From NCBI GenBank assembly GCA_038146785.1, contig JAYQSI010000016.1, positions 620,001 to 684,000 of the forward strand: a DNA stretch of 64,000 nt, given 5' to 3'. How positions within the stretch are numbered: the first letter of the stretch is position 1; every line of letters starts with the position of its first letter. The notes beneath the pieces were generated by a model. The model had not been told where the DNA came from. It searched no databases and saw nothing but the letters and a program-made list of their open reading frames with translations. This document shows, in pieces, positions 7,387-15,610 of this stretch. A program made the translations under genes and the position numbers. Source of the stretch: VMDJ01 sp038146785. Lineage in GTDB: Bacteria > Pseudomonadota > Gammaproteobacteria > Chromatiales > Chromatiaceae.

Positions 7387-8724
7387 ATGGCACGCGGCCA
7401 GGCCCCCGGTGTATCTATGGGGAACTTGTCCGAATTACGTCAGCGTTTGCTGTTCGTACTTGGGGCATTGATCGTTTACCGAATCGGTACATTTATACCG
7501 GTTCCAGGTATCGATCCGGTTGCGTTAGCTGCTTTATTTAAGCAGCAGCAAGGCACCATTCTTGACATGTTTAACATGTTCTCAGGTGGCGCATTGAGCC
7601 GAGCGAGTTTGTTCGCACTGGGCATCATGCCGTACATCTCTGCATCGATTATCGTGCAGCTGATGACCGCAGTGATTCCGCAGTTAGAGCAACTGAAAAA
7701 AGAGGGTGAGTCGGGTCGTCGTAAGATTACTCAATACACCCGCTACGGCACCTTGGGCCTAGCGACTTTCCAAGCGATCGGTATTTCGATGGCATTGCAA
7801 GGTCAGTTTGGCGAAGGTTTGGTTGTAACTGAAGGCCCTGGTTTTGTCTTCACTGCAACTGTGTCGCTAGTCACTGGAACGATGTTCTTGATGTGGTTAG
7901 GTGAGCAAATTACTGAGCGTGGCTTAGGTAATGGTATTTCACTGATCATCTTCGCGGGCATCATGGCTGGCCTTCCAGGCGCCTTTGGCTCTGTGGTTGG
8001 TTTGGTTAGCAACGGCGAGATGAATGCGCTGTTTGCACTGTTCCTTTTTGTTATGGCAATTGCTGTAACAGGCTTTGTGGTTTTCGTGGAGCGCGGACAA
8101 CGCCGCATCACGGTGAATTACGCAAAGCGTCAGCAAGGTCGCAAGATGTTCGCTGCTCAAAGCAGTCACTTGCCGCTAAAGCTGAACATGGCGGGTGTAA
8201 TCCCACCGATTTTTGCGTCGAGCATAATTTTGTTCCCAACCACGCTAGCGCAGTGGGCGGGTAACACAGACGATATGCGTTGGTTGCAAGACATCATTGC
8301 CAAGGTGTCTCCAGGCGAACCAATCTATATGGCTCTGTATGCTGCCGCGATTATGTTTTTCTGCTTCTTTTATACCGCGTTGGTATTTAACTCGCAGGAA
8401 ACTGCAGACAATTTGAAGCGTTCAGGTGCGTTCATCCCAGGTATTCGTCCTGGTGACCAAACTGCTCGCTACATCGATCAGGTGATGTCTCGACTGACCC
8501 TGGTAGGTGCGATCTACATTACTTTGGTTTGTTTGATTCCAGAGCTGTTGATCGTAGGTTGGAACGTACCGTTCTACTTTGGTGGTACTTCGCTGTTGAT
8601 CGTTGTGGTCGTAGTGATGGACTTCATGGCTCAAGTACAGGCGCATGTGATGTCGCATCAGTACGAAGGCTTAATGAAGAAAGCGAATTTGAAAAATACA
8701 GGTGGCATGGGATCAATTCGTTGA
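7387..8724 (+). CDS. secY: Protein translocase subunit SecY
   Basis: Central channel of the SecYEG inner-membrane translocase. The product has 445 residues, against 443 in E. coli, with about ten membrane segments. Family motifs include FIPVPGID near the N-terminus, GIMPYISASIIVQL in the second transmembrane region and the cytoplasmic loop ERGQRRITVNYAKRQ. It follows rplO by 9 bp in the spc operon, as usual. There is a basic C-terminal tail. Confidence 0.98.
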   Translation: MARGQAPGVSMGNLSELRQRLLFVLGALIVYRIGTFIPVPGIDPVALAALFKQQQGTILDMFNMFSGGALSRASLFALGIMPYISASIIVQLMTAVIPQLEQLKKEGESGRRKITQYTRYGTLGLATFQAIGISMALQGQFGEGLVVTEGPGFVFTATVSLVTGTMFLMWLGEQITERGLGNGISLIIFAGIMAGLPGAFGSVVGLVSNGEMNALFALFLFVMAIAVTGFVVFVERGQRRITVNYAKRQQGRKMFAAQSSHLPLKLNMAGVIPPIFASSIILFPTTLAQWAGNTDDMRWLQDIIAKVSPGEPIYMALYAAAIMFFCFFYTALVFNSQETADNLKRSGAFIPGIRPGDQTARYIDQVMSRLTLVGAIYITLVCLIPELLIVGWNVPFYFGGTSLLIVVVVVMDFMAQVQAHVMSHQYEGLMKKANLKNTGGMGSIR

Positions 8725-8749
8725 TTCAACCACTTAGTGGAGAACTAAG

Positions 8750-8863
8750 ATGAAAGTTAGAGCTTCAGTTAAAAAAATGTGTCGAAACTGCAAAGTTATC
8801 AAGCGCAACGGTGTTGTGCGCGTAATTTGCTCAGACCCACGCCATAAGCAGCGTCAGGGTTAA
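8750..8863 (+). CDS. rpmJ: 50S ribosomal protein L36 (zinc-binding type)
   Basis: A 37-codon gene read directly from the sequence, starting ATG AAA GTT AGA and ending CGT CAG GGT TAA. The peptide begins MKVRASVKKMCRNCKVI and carries the C-C-C-H zinc ribbon: Cys11, Cys14, Cys27 and His32. It lies 25 bp after secY, preceded by GTGGAGAACTAAG, which contains a GGAG ribosome-binding site. This is the usual end of the spc operon. Confidence 0.97.
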   Translation: MKVRASVKKMCRNCKVIKRNGVVRVICSDPRHKQRQG

Positions 8864-8877
8864 GCGCAGTTTCGGCG

Positions 8878-8906
8878 TTGAAAACTCAATTAGGTTTTGT
8901 TAAAGT
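8878..8906 (+). promoter_or_regulatory. Candidate alpha-operon promoter
   Basis: In the 91 bp gap between rpmJ and rpsM I see TTGAAA (8878-8883), a 17 bp spacer and TAAAGT (8901-8906), a reasonable sigma-70 promoter. Downstream a short GC-rich hairpin-prone stretch precedes the GGAG site of rpsM. In E. coli the alpha operon has its own promoter and an S4-responsive leader in this gap. Matching by eye only. Confidence 0.4.
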
Positions 8907-8954
8907 CGCGCGCTTTCGCGTGGCCGCCGCCGAACGAATTTAGGAGATTCATTC

Positions 8955-9311
8955 ATGGCTCGTATTGCTGGTGTCAACATTCCTGATCGCAAGCACATTG
9001 TGATCGGATTGCAGTCGATCTTCGGTATCGGCGCAACTCGTGCAAAAGAAGTTCTTTCTGCTGCAGGGATTGCGGGTGACCGTAAGGTTATGGATTTGAG
9101 CGAAGAAGAGCTCGAGACCCTGCGTACTGAGATTGCCAAGTTCTCTGTAGAGGGTGACTTGCGTCGTGAAGTTTCAATGAACATCAAGCGTTTGATGGAC
9201 CTCGGTTGTAACCGTGGTATCCGTCACCGTCGTGGCTTACCGCTACGCGGCCAACGTACTAAGACCAATGCGCGTACTCGCAAAGGTCCTCGTAAACCAA
9301 TCAAGCGTTAA
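8955..9311 (+). CDS. rpsM: 30S ribosomal protein S13
   Basis: S13 lies in the 30S head and contacts the P-site tRNA and L5. The product has 118 residues, the E. coli length. It begins MARIAGVNIPDRKHIVIGL and ends with the basic tail GQRTKTNARTRKGPRKPIKR. A TTAGGAGATTC ribosome-binding site precedes the ATG. It is the first gene of the alpha operon. Confidence 0.98.
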   Translation: MARIAGVNIPDRKHIVIGLQSIFGIGATRAKEVLSAAGIAGDRKVMDLSEEELETLRTEIAKFSVEGDLRREVSMNIKRLMDLGCNRGIRHRRGLPLRGQRTKTNARTRKGPRKPIKR

Positions 9312-9336
9312 TTCGGCTTATTTATAGGAACAGCAG

Positions 9337-9717
9337 ATGGCTAAGTCGACCCGTAAAAAAGTTAAAAAGGTTGTTACCGATGGTGTGGCACACATCCACG
9401 CATCTTTTAACAACACTATCGTTACTATCACCGACCGTCAGGGCAATGCACTAGCATGGGCAACTGCGGGTGGTTCAGGTTTCCGTGGTTCTCGTAAGAG
9501 CACGCCTTTCGCAGCACAGGTCGCAGCTGACCGCGCAGGCGAGATGGCTAAAGAATACGGTCTGAAGAACTTAGACGTTAACGTAAAGGGCCCAGGTCCT
9601 GGTCGTGAATCTGCTGTACGTGGTTTGAATAACTGTGGTTTCAAGATCACCAGCATCAACGACGTTACCCCTATTCCTCATAACGGCTGTCGCCCGCCTA
9701 AAAAGCGCCGCGTATAA
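9337..9717 (+). CDS. rpsK: 30S ribosomal protein S11
   Basis: S11 lines the platform of the 30S subunit near the E site. The product has 126 residues, against 129 in E. coli. It has the signatures IHASFNNTIVTITDRQGN and DVTPIPHNGCRPPKKRRV at the C-terminus. It lies 25 bp after rpsM, with a TAGGAACAG leader. Confidence 0.98.
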   Translation: MAKSTRKKVKKVVTDGVAHIHASFNNTIVTITDRQGNALAWATAGGSGFRGSRKSTPFAAQVAADRAGEMAKEYGLKNLDVNVKGPGPGRESAVRGLNNCGFKITSINDVTPIPHNGCRPPKKRRV

Positions 9718-9730
9718 CTGGAGTTAGAAA

Positions 9731-10351
9731 ATGGCACGTTACTTAGGTCCAAAATGTAAATTGATGCGTCGCGAAGGAACCGATTTGTTCCTGAAGAGCC
9801 GCATGCGTTCTGTAGACACAAAATGCAACATGGAGAAGAAGCCTGGTCAGGGCGGTGATCGCCGTGGTCGTTTGTCAGATTACGGTCTGCAGCTTCGTGA
9901 AAAGCAAAAAGTTCGCCGTTTGTACGGCATCCTTGAGCGTCAGTTCCGTAACTACTACGCAGAAGCTGATCGTGTAAAAGGCCCAACAGGTGAAAACCTA
10001 CTGCGTTTGTTGGAAGCACGTTTAGACAACGTTGTTTACCGCATGGGCTTTGGCGCAACTCGTGCAGAAGCACGCCAGTTGGTAAGCCACAAGGCAGTAG
10101 AAGTTAACGGTAAGGGTGTCAACATCCCTTCATACAACGTTAAGCCAGAAGACGTGATCACCATTCGTGAGAAGTCTAAAGGTCAAGAGCGCATTAAGAG
10201 CTCATTGGCTTTGGCAGAGCAGTACGGTGCACCAGAGTGGATCGAGATCGACTCTAACGCGATGAAAGGTACTTTCAAGCGCAACCCAGATCGCACCGAG
10301 TTGCCAGCAGAAATTAATGAGCAGCTGATCGTCGAATTGTATTCGAAGTAA
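9731..10351 (+). CDS. rpsD: 30S ribosomal protein S4
   Basis: S4 nucleates 30S assembly and in E. coli represses the alpha operon. The product has 206 residues, the E. coli length. It begins MARYLGPKCKLMRREGTD. The S4 RNA-binding domain lies around residues 94-150, starting LEARLDNVVYRMGF. A TGGAGTTAG leader precedes the ATG. Confidence 0.98.
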   Translation: MARYLGPKCKLMRREGTDLFLKSRMRSVDTKCNMEKKPGQGGDRRGRLSDYGLQLREKQKVRRLYGILERQFRNYYAEADRVKGPTGENLLRLLEARLDNVVYRMGFGATRAEARQLVSHKAVEVNGKGVNIPSYNVKPEDVITIREKSKGQERIKSSLALAEQYGAPEWIEIDSNAMKGTFKRNPDRTELPAEINEQLIVELYSK

Positions 10352-10390
10352 TCTGTTTAACGTTTAAACGAACACTAAAGAGGGGTGAGT

Positions 10391-11392
10391 ATGGCGGGTT
10401 CCGTCACTGAGTTCTTAAGTCCTAACATCGTTAATGTTGAGACTGTTAAAGAGCGTACCCACGCTAAAGTTGCACTTGAGCCTTTAGAGCGTGGTTTTGG
10501 CCACACTTTAGGTAACGCATTGCGTCGCATTCTGTTGTCTTCGATGCCAGGCTGTGCAATTACTGAAGCAGAGATCGAAGGCGTTGTGCATGAGTACAGT
10601 GCAATCGAGGGCGTACAAGAAGACGTTCTTGAGATCCTGTTGAACTTGAAAGAAGTTGCGATCCAAATGGAAGATCGTGACGAAGCAACATTGACCTGTG
10701 ATGTTAAAGGTCCTGCGACTGTGACTGCAGCTGATATCCAGTTGACTCACGGCGTTGAGATCGCAAACCCAGAGTTGGTGATTGCGCACTTGACCGATAA
10801 AGGTCACTTGAACATGACCCTGCGTGTTGAGCGTGGTCGCGGCTACGAGCCAGCGAGCAACCGTGAAAGCGCAGCGGGTGATGACCGTCCAATCGGCCGT
10901 TTGCAGTTAGATGCGAGCTTCAGCCCAGTACGTCGTGTTGCGTACTCAGTTGAAAACGCGCGTGTAGAGCAGCGTACTGACTTGGACCGTTTGGTTATCG
11001 ATATTGAAACTAACGGTACCCTGGATGCGGAGGATTCAATCCGCCGTGCAGCAACCATTCTGCAGCACCAGTTGGTAGCGTTTGTCGATCTGGATCAAAC
11101 CCCAGAGCCTAAGAGCAATGAGCCTTCGGCACCTGAGATTGATCCAATTCTGGTACGCCCAGTTGATGATCTTGAGCTGACTGTTCGTTCTGCGAACTGC
11201 TTGAAGGCTGAGAACATCTTCTTGATCGGCGATCTGATTCAGCGCACCGAGGTTGAGCTGTTGAAGACCCCGAACTTGGGTAAAAAGTCTCTCACCGAGA
11301 TCAAAGACGTATTGGCTACTCGTGGCTTGTCGTTGGGTGCTCGTCTTGAGAACTGGCCACCAGAAAACTTAGAAGAATTGATGGCACGCTGA
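10391..11392 (+). CDS. rpoA: DNA-directed RNA polymerase subunit alpha
   Basis: Scaffold and activator-contact subunit of RNA polymerase. From the ATG at 10391 it has 333 residues, against 329 in E. coli. An in-frame GTG two codons upstream overlaps the ribosome-binding site AGAGGGG, so I prefer the ATG, which gives MAGSVTEFL as in relatives. The N-terminal dimerisation domain includes GFGHTLGNALRRILLSSM. The C-terminal UP-element-binding domain includes LGKKSLTEIKDVL. Confidence 0.98.
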   Translation: MAGSVTEFLSPNIVNVETVKERTHAKVALEPLERGFGHTLGNALRRILLSSMPGCAITEAEIEGVVHEYSAIEGVQEDVLEILLNLKEVAIQMEDRDEATLTCDVKGPATVTAADIQLTHGVEIANPELVIAHLTDKGHLNMTLRVERGRGYEPASNRESAAGDDRPIGRLQLDASFSPVRRVAYSVENARVEQRTDLDRLVIDIETNGTLDAEDSIRRAATILQHQLVAFVDLDQTPEPKSNEPSAPEIDPILVRPVDDLELTVRSANCLKAENIFLIGDLIQRTEVELLKTPNLGKKSLTEIKDVLATRGLSLGARLENWPPENLEELMAR

Positions 11393-11438
11393 TTGAAGCG
11401 TTCCGTGTTGATGTAACTATATTGTAGGAAGTCGACCC

Positions 11439-11834
11439 ATGCGTCACCGCAAATCAGGACGGCAGTTAAACCGTAACAGCTCACACCGTAAGGCTATGTT
11501 CCGTAACATGGCTGTATCGATGTTCGATCATGAATTGATCAAGACCACTTTGCCTAAGGCTAAAGAATTGCGTCGTGTGGTTGAGCCACTCGTCACTTTG
11601 GCTAAAGAAGATAGCGTTGCTAACCGTCGCTTAGCATTCTCACGTTTGCGTGATGATGCAGTGGTAGCAAAGTTGTTCTCTGAAATTGGCCCTCGCTACA
11701 AAGAGCGTTCAGGTGGTTACCTGCGCATTTTGAAGTGTGGCTACCGCCCAGGCGACAAAGCACCTATGGCTTACGTTGAGATGGTTGACCGTCCAGAAGT
11801 CGAGGAAGTCGAAGAGGCTGTAGAAGCAGAATAA
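11439..11834 (+). CDS. rplQ: 50S ribosomal protein L17
   Basis: L17 sits near the tunnel exit. The product has 131 residues, against 127 in E. coli. It begins MRHRKSGRQLNRNSSHRKAM and contains the conserved RSGGYLRILKCGYRPGD. The C-terminus is a Glu/Val-rich tail of about 14 residues. It is the last gene of the alpha operon and is followed 25 bp later by a strong terminator. Confidence 0.98.
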   Translation: MRHRKSGRQLNRNSSHRKAMFRNMAVSMFDHELIKTTLPKAKELRRVVEPLVTLAKEDSVANRRLAFSRLRDDAVVAKLFSEIGPRYKERSGGYLRILKCGYRPGDKAPMAYVEMVDRPEVEEVEEAVEAE

Positions 11835-11858
11835 GATTCGCTTCGAAAAAAGTTAAAG

Positions 11859-11884
11859 AGCCGGGCTATGCCCGGCTTTTTTTT
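11859..11884 (+). terminator. Intrinsic terminator of the alpha operon
   Basis: AGCCGGG (11859-11865) pairs with CCCGGCT (11871-11877) around a CTATG loop, followed at once by a run of eight T. It lies 25 bp after the rplQ stop and closes the ribosomal protein cluster. Confidence 0.95.
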
Positions 11885-11901
11885 GCCATTAGACTTGGCG
11901 G

Positions 11902-12630
11902 ATGAACAGAGACGCCCCGATCTTTTTGTATACCGACTACGGCCATAACGGACCGTATGTGGGTTTGCTGCATGCTGTTGCGACTGAGCACGCAGGTCCA
12001 ATCTATGACCTGCAGCATGATGCGCCACGCTTTAAGCCTTATGAGGCGGGTGTCTTATTACAAGCGCTGGTGCCGAGTCTGCCTGAGGGCAGCATCATCG
12101 TATCGGTGATCGATCCAACGGTCGGTTCAAAGCGAGAAGGTGTCGCGGTCTCATGTGATGGCAACTTCTTTATTGGTCCTGATAACGGTCTGTTGTGTAG
12201 CTTTATTGATCGTGCGGATAAGGTGTATCGCTTGCCACCGGTAGATGACGATGTGCCAGCCAGTTTCCACGGTCGTGATTGGTTTATGCCAATGGCAATG
12301 CACTGGGCTAAAAATCCTCGCCCGGGTTGGCAGCGATTATTCCCTGCGGATGTGGTGCGTTGTGATGCTGTGCCGAGCGTGCGGGTTATCTATATCGATG
12401 ACTTTGGTAACGTGATGACCGATATGACGACCCAGCGATTTAAGCAGGGCGGTCAATTTGTTCACGAGGGTAAAGCGATTCCGCAGGTGCGCACCTTTAA
12501 TGATGTGCCTGCAGGTGACTTCTTGAGCTACCGCAACTCACTTGGCCTGATTGAGATTGCGATCAATCAAGGTAACGCAGCTCAAGCTATGGCTGTATCG
12601 ATCGGTGATGTCTTAACGCTTGCCGAGTAA
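11902..12630 (+). CDS. S-adenosyl-L-methionine hydroxide adenosyltransferase (DUF62 family)
   Basis: The protein has 242 residues and resembles the SAM hydroxide adenosyltransferase (DUF62) family, related to fluorinases and chlorinases. Known members hydrolyse SAM to adenosine and methionine. I see Asp12 in the LYTDYG segment, Asp71 and Arg78 in VIDPTVGSKREG, His123 in FHGRDW and the conserved FIGPDNGLL. By analogy Asp71, Arg78 and His123 form the water-activating triad. The start lies only 17 bp past the T run of the alpha-operon terminator, so it depends on readthrough or on a promoter embedded there. The 3' end overlaps uvrA tail to tail by 18 bp. Confidence 0.85.
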   Translation: MNRDAPIFLYTDYGHNGPYVGLLHAVATEHAGPIYDLQHDAPRFKPYEAGVLLQALVPSLPEGSIIVSVIDPTVGSKREGVAVSCDGNFFIGPDNGLLCSFIDRADKVYRLPPVDDDVPASFHGRDWFMPMAMHWAKNPRPGWQRLFPADVVRCDAVPSVRVIYIDDFGNVMTDMTTQRFKQGGQFVHEGKAIPQVRTFNDVPAGDFLSYRNSLGLIEIAINQGNAAQAMAVSIGDVLTLAE

Positions 12631-15438
12631 CGGTTTTAAGAAGCGACCGGTGTGTGACACCTTTTCCTTAGCGATATCGCTAGGTGTGCCTTTAGCAATG
12701 ATCTGACCACCACCGCTGCCACCTTCAGGGCCCAAATCGATAATCCAATCTGCGGTTTTGATGACATCCAGGTTGTGTTCAATCACCACAACAGAGTTGC
12801 CGCGATCACGTAATGAATGCAGTACGCTGAGTAATTGCTTCACGTCATGGAAGTGCAGGCCGGTTGTTGGCTCGTCCAGGATATACAGCGTATTGCCCGT
12901 ATCTCGTTTAGAGAGTTCACGCGATAGTTTTACCCGTTGTGCTTCACCGCCTGACAGGGTGGTCGCGTTTTGACCTAAGGTGATGTAACTCAAACCCACA
13001 TCCATGAGTGTTTGTAATTTACGTTTCAAAGCAGGTACGGCTTCAAAGAAAGTCAGCGCGTCTTCGACCGTAAGTTCTAACACTTCGTTAATCGATTTAC
13101 CTTTGTACTGTATCTCGAGCGTTTCGCGGTTATAGCGTTTTCCTTTGCACACATCACATTGCACATACACGTCCGGCAGGAAGTGCATTTCAACTTTGAT
13201 CACACCGTCACCTGCGCAAGCTTCGCAGCGACCACCTTTAACGTTAAAGCTAAAGCGACCCGGGTTATAACCTCGAGAGCGCGATTCAGGAACGCCTGCA
13301 AATAACTCACGAATCGGTGTGAATAGGCCGGTGTAGGTAGCAGGGTTTGAACGAGGTGTGCGACCAATCGGTGATTGATCGATATCAACGACCTTATCAA
13401 AGTGCTCAAGCCCGCTGATGTCATCATGTGGTGCGATATCTTGATTCGCGCGATTCAGATTATTTGCAGCGATCGGATAAAGGGTGTCGTTGATCAGTGT
13501 CGATTTACCTGAGCCCGATACGCCAGTTACACAGGTGAATAAGCCGGCAGGTATTTCTAAAGTGACATCTTTTAAGTTGTTGCCACGTGCGCCGGTAATT
13601 TTGAGCACGCGTTTTTTATCGTAAGGCGTGAGCTCGCTCGGTATGGCGATACTTTCTTTGCCGCTAAGGTAATGGCCGGTAATTGAATCAGGATTGTTCG
13701 CAATATCATCTGGCGTTCCTTGTGCAATGATCTTGCCGCCATGGATGCCAGCACCTGGGCCAATGTCGACCACGTGATCTGAACTACGTATCGCATCCTC
13801 ATCGTGCTCAACAACAATAACGGTGTTACCTAAGTCGCGTAGATAGGTCAGGGTGTTAAGTAAGCGCTCGTTATCGCGTTGATGCAGGCCGATGGAGGGT
13901 TCATCGAGAACATACATAACGCCGACTAGGCCGGCACCAATCTGGCTTGCTAAGCGGATGCGTTGTGCTTCGCCGCCTGAGAGCGTTTCGGCACTGCGAT
14001 CTAAAGTGAGGTAATTCAAACCAACGTTGACTAAGAACTGCAAGCGTTCGCGAATCTCTTTCACGATCTTGCTCGCAATCTCACCACGCTTACCCGGCAG
14101 GTTAAGTGCTTCGAAGAAGTTCAAGCTTTGATCAATTGCCATGCCAGTTACATCGGGTAGACGTTGTTGATCAACGAAGACATGACGTGCCGCTTCATTA
14201 AGACGCGTACCTTGGCAATCAGGACAGGCTTGATGCGATAAGTAACGAGAGAGCTCTTCACGTACCGCATTGGATTCAGTCTCACGGTAGCGACGCTTCA
14301 TGTTGTTCAGTACGCCCTCAAACGGCTGTAACTTTTTCACTGTCTTGCCGCGTGGATCGAGCTGAACGAATTCGATCGCTTCAAGACCGCTACCGTTCAG
14401 AATGATCTTTTGGGTTTTCTTATCAAGCTCTTCCCAAGGGGTTTCAGGATCAAAGCCATAATGCTTACCGAGTGATCGGATGATCGCGAAGTAGTAGGCG
14501 TTACGACGATCCCAGCCACGTACCGCACCACCGGCGAGTGATAGCTCTGGTGAGGTAATGACTTTGCTTGAGTCAAAGAACTGTTCAACACCTAAGCCAT
14601 CACAGGTTTCGCAGGCGCCTGCTGGGTTGTTAAACGAGAACATGCGTGGCTCAAGCTCTTCGATGGAATAGCCACAGTGAGGACAGGCAAAATTCGCTGA
14701 GAACAAAAGCTCTGGTTTGTCTTCATCCATCCAAGCGATACGTGCAGTACCTTCGGTTAAGCGCAGCGCGGTCTCAAAAGATTCAGTAAGACGCAGACGT
14801 AAATCTTCACGCACTTTAAAGCGGTCAATGACTACTTCAATCGTATGCTTCTCATGTAGCTCAAGCTCGGGTGGCTGATCTAGCTCATAGATGTCGCCAT
14901 CAATCCGCGCACGTAAATAACCTTGTGCATAAAGCTCGCTGAGTAACTTTTTATATTCACCTTTGCGATCAGTGATTACCGGAGCGAGCAGCATCAACTT
15001 GCTGCCTTCTTCAAGGTTCAATACCTGATCGACCATCTGGCTGATGGTTTGTGCCTCGAGTGGTTCATCATGCTCAGGGCAGCGAGGTGTGCCAACACGA
15101 GCAAATAACAAACGCAGATAGTCGTAAATCTCAGTTATGGTTCCGACGGTTGAGCGTGGGTTATGTGAAGTGGTTTTTTGTTCGATTGAGATCGCGGGAG
15201 AAAGTCCTTCGATGTGATCCACATCTGGCTTTTCCATCATCGAAAGGAATTGGCGCGCATACGCAGAGAGTGACTCGACGTAGCGACGCTGACCTTCTGC
15301 GTAAATCGTATCGAAGGCAAGTGATGACTTACCTGAGCCGGACAGGCCTGTGATCACGATGAGTTTGTCGCGCGGCAAATCAACGCTGATGTCTTTCAGG
15401 TTGTGAGTGCGAGCGCCGCGAATATGTATCGTGTCCAT
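12613..15438 (-). CDS. uvrA: UvrABC system protein A, excinuclease ATPase
   Basis: DNA-damage recognition ATPase of nucleotide excision repair. The product has 941 residues, against 940 in E. coli. The first Walker A GLSGSGKSSLAFDTIYAEG lies near residues 33-51, and the second, GVSGSGKSTL, in the C-terminal half. Both ABC signatures (LSGGEAQRIRLA and LSGGEAQRVKLS) are present. Zinc modules are visible as paired CxxC motifs, including CEACAGDG with CDVCKG. The gene reads away from a divergent MFS gene. I did not see a convincing LexA box upstream. Confidence 0.98.
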   Translation of the reverse strand: MDTIHIRGARTHNLKDISVDLPRDKLIVITGLSGSGKSSLAFDTIYAEGQRRYVESLSAYARQFLSMMEKPDVDHIEGLSPAISIEQKTTSHNPRSTVGTITEIYDYLRLLFARVGTPRCPEHDEPLEAQTISQMVDQVLNLEEGSKLMLLAPVITDRKGEYKKLLSELYAQGYLRARIDGDIYELDQPPELELHEKHTIEVVIDRFKVREDLRLRLTESFETALRLTEGTARIAWMDEDKPELLFSANFACPHCGYSIEELEPRMFSFNNPAGACETCDGLGVEQFFDSSKVITSPELSLAGGAVRGWDRRNAYYFAIIRSLGKHYGFDPETPWEELDKKTQKIILNGSGLEAIEFVQLDPRGKTVKKLQPFEGVLNNMKRRYRETESNAVREELSRYLSHQACPDCQGTRLNEAARHVFVDQQRLPDVTGMAIDQSLNFFEALNLPGKRGEIASKIVKEIRERLQFLVNVGLNYLTLDRSAETLSGGEAQRIRLASQIGAGLVGVMYVLDEPSIGLHQRDNERLLNTLTYLRDLGNTVIVVEHDEDAIRSSDHVVDIGPGAGIHGGKIIAQGTPDDIANNPDSITGHYLSGKESIAIPSELTPYDKKRVLKITGARGNNLKDVTLEIPAGLFTCVTGVSGSGKSTLINDTLYPIAANNLNRANQDIAPHDDISGLEHFDKVVDIDQSPIGRTPRSNPATYTGLFTPIRELFAGVPESRSRGYNPGRFSFNVKGGRCEACAGDGVIKVEMHFLPDVYVQCDVCKGKRYNRETLEIQYKGKSINEVLELTVEDALTFFEAVPALKRKLQTLMDVGLSYITLGQNATTLSGGEAQRVKLSRELSKRDTGNTLYILDEPTTGLHFHDVKQLLSVLHSLRDRGNSVVVIEHNLDVIKTADWIIDLGPEGGSGGGQIIAKGTPSDIAKEKVSHTGRFLKPLLGKR

Positions 15439-15610
15439 GAGTTACTGCCGGTCAAAAAATCGAACCCAATATTCTAGGCGAGAGGGGCAGCTAACACGAG
15501 TCCGATTCACCTTTTCCGGGGTTGGGCTGCCATGTTCATTGGGGTGAATTGATCAGAGCTTTTGTGGGCTGATCTGGGTACTATTGAAAGGTTTATTCGC
15601 GGAGTTTTTC

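Noticed and set aside
15439..15610. LexA box between uvrA and the MFS gene
   Set aside because: No CTGT-N8-ACAG pattern could be found by eye on either strand.
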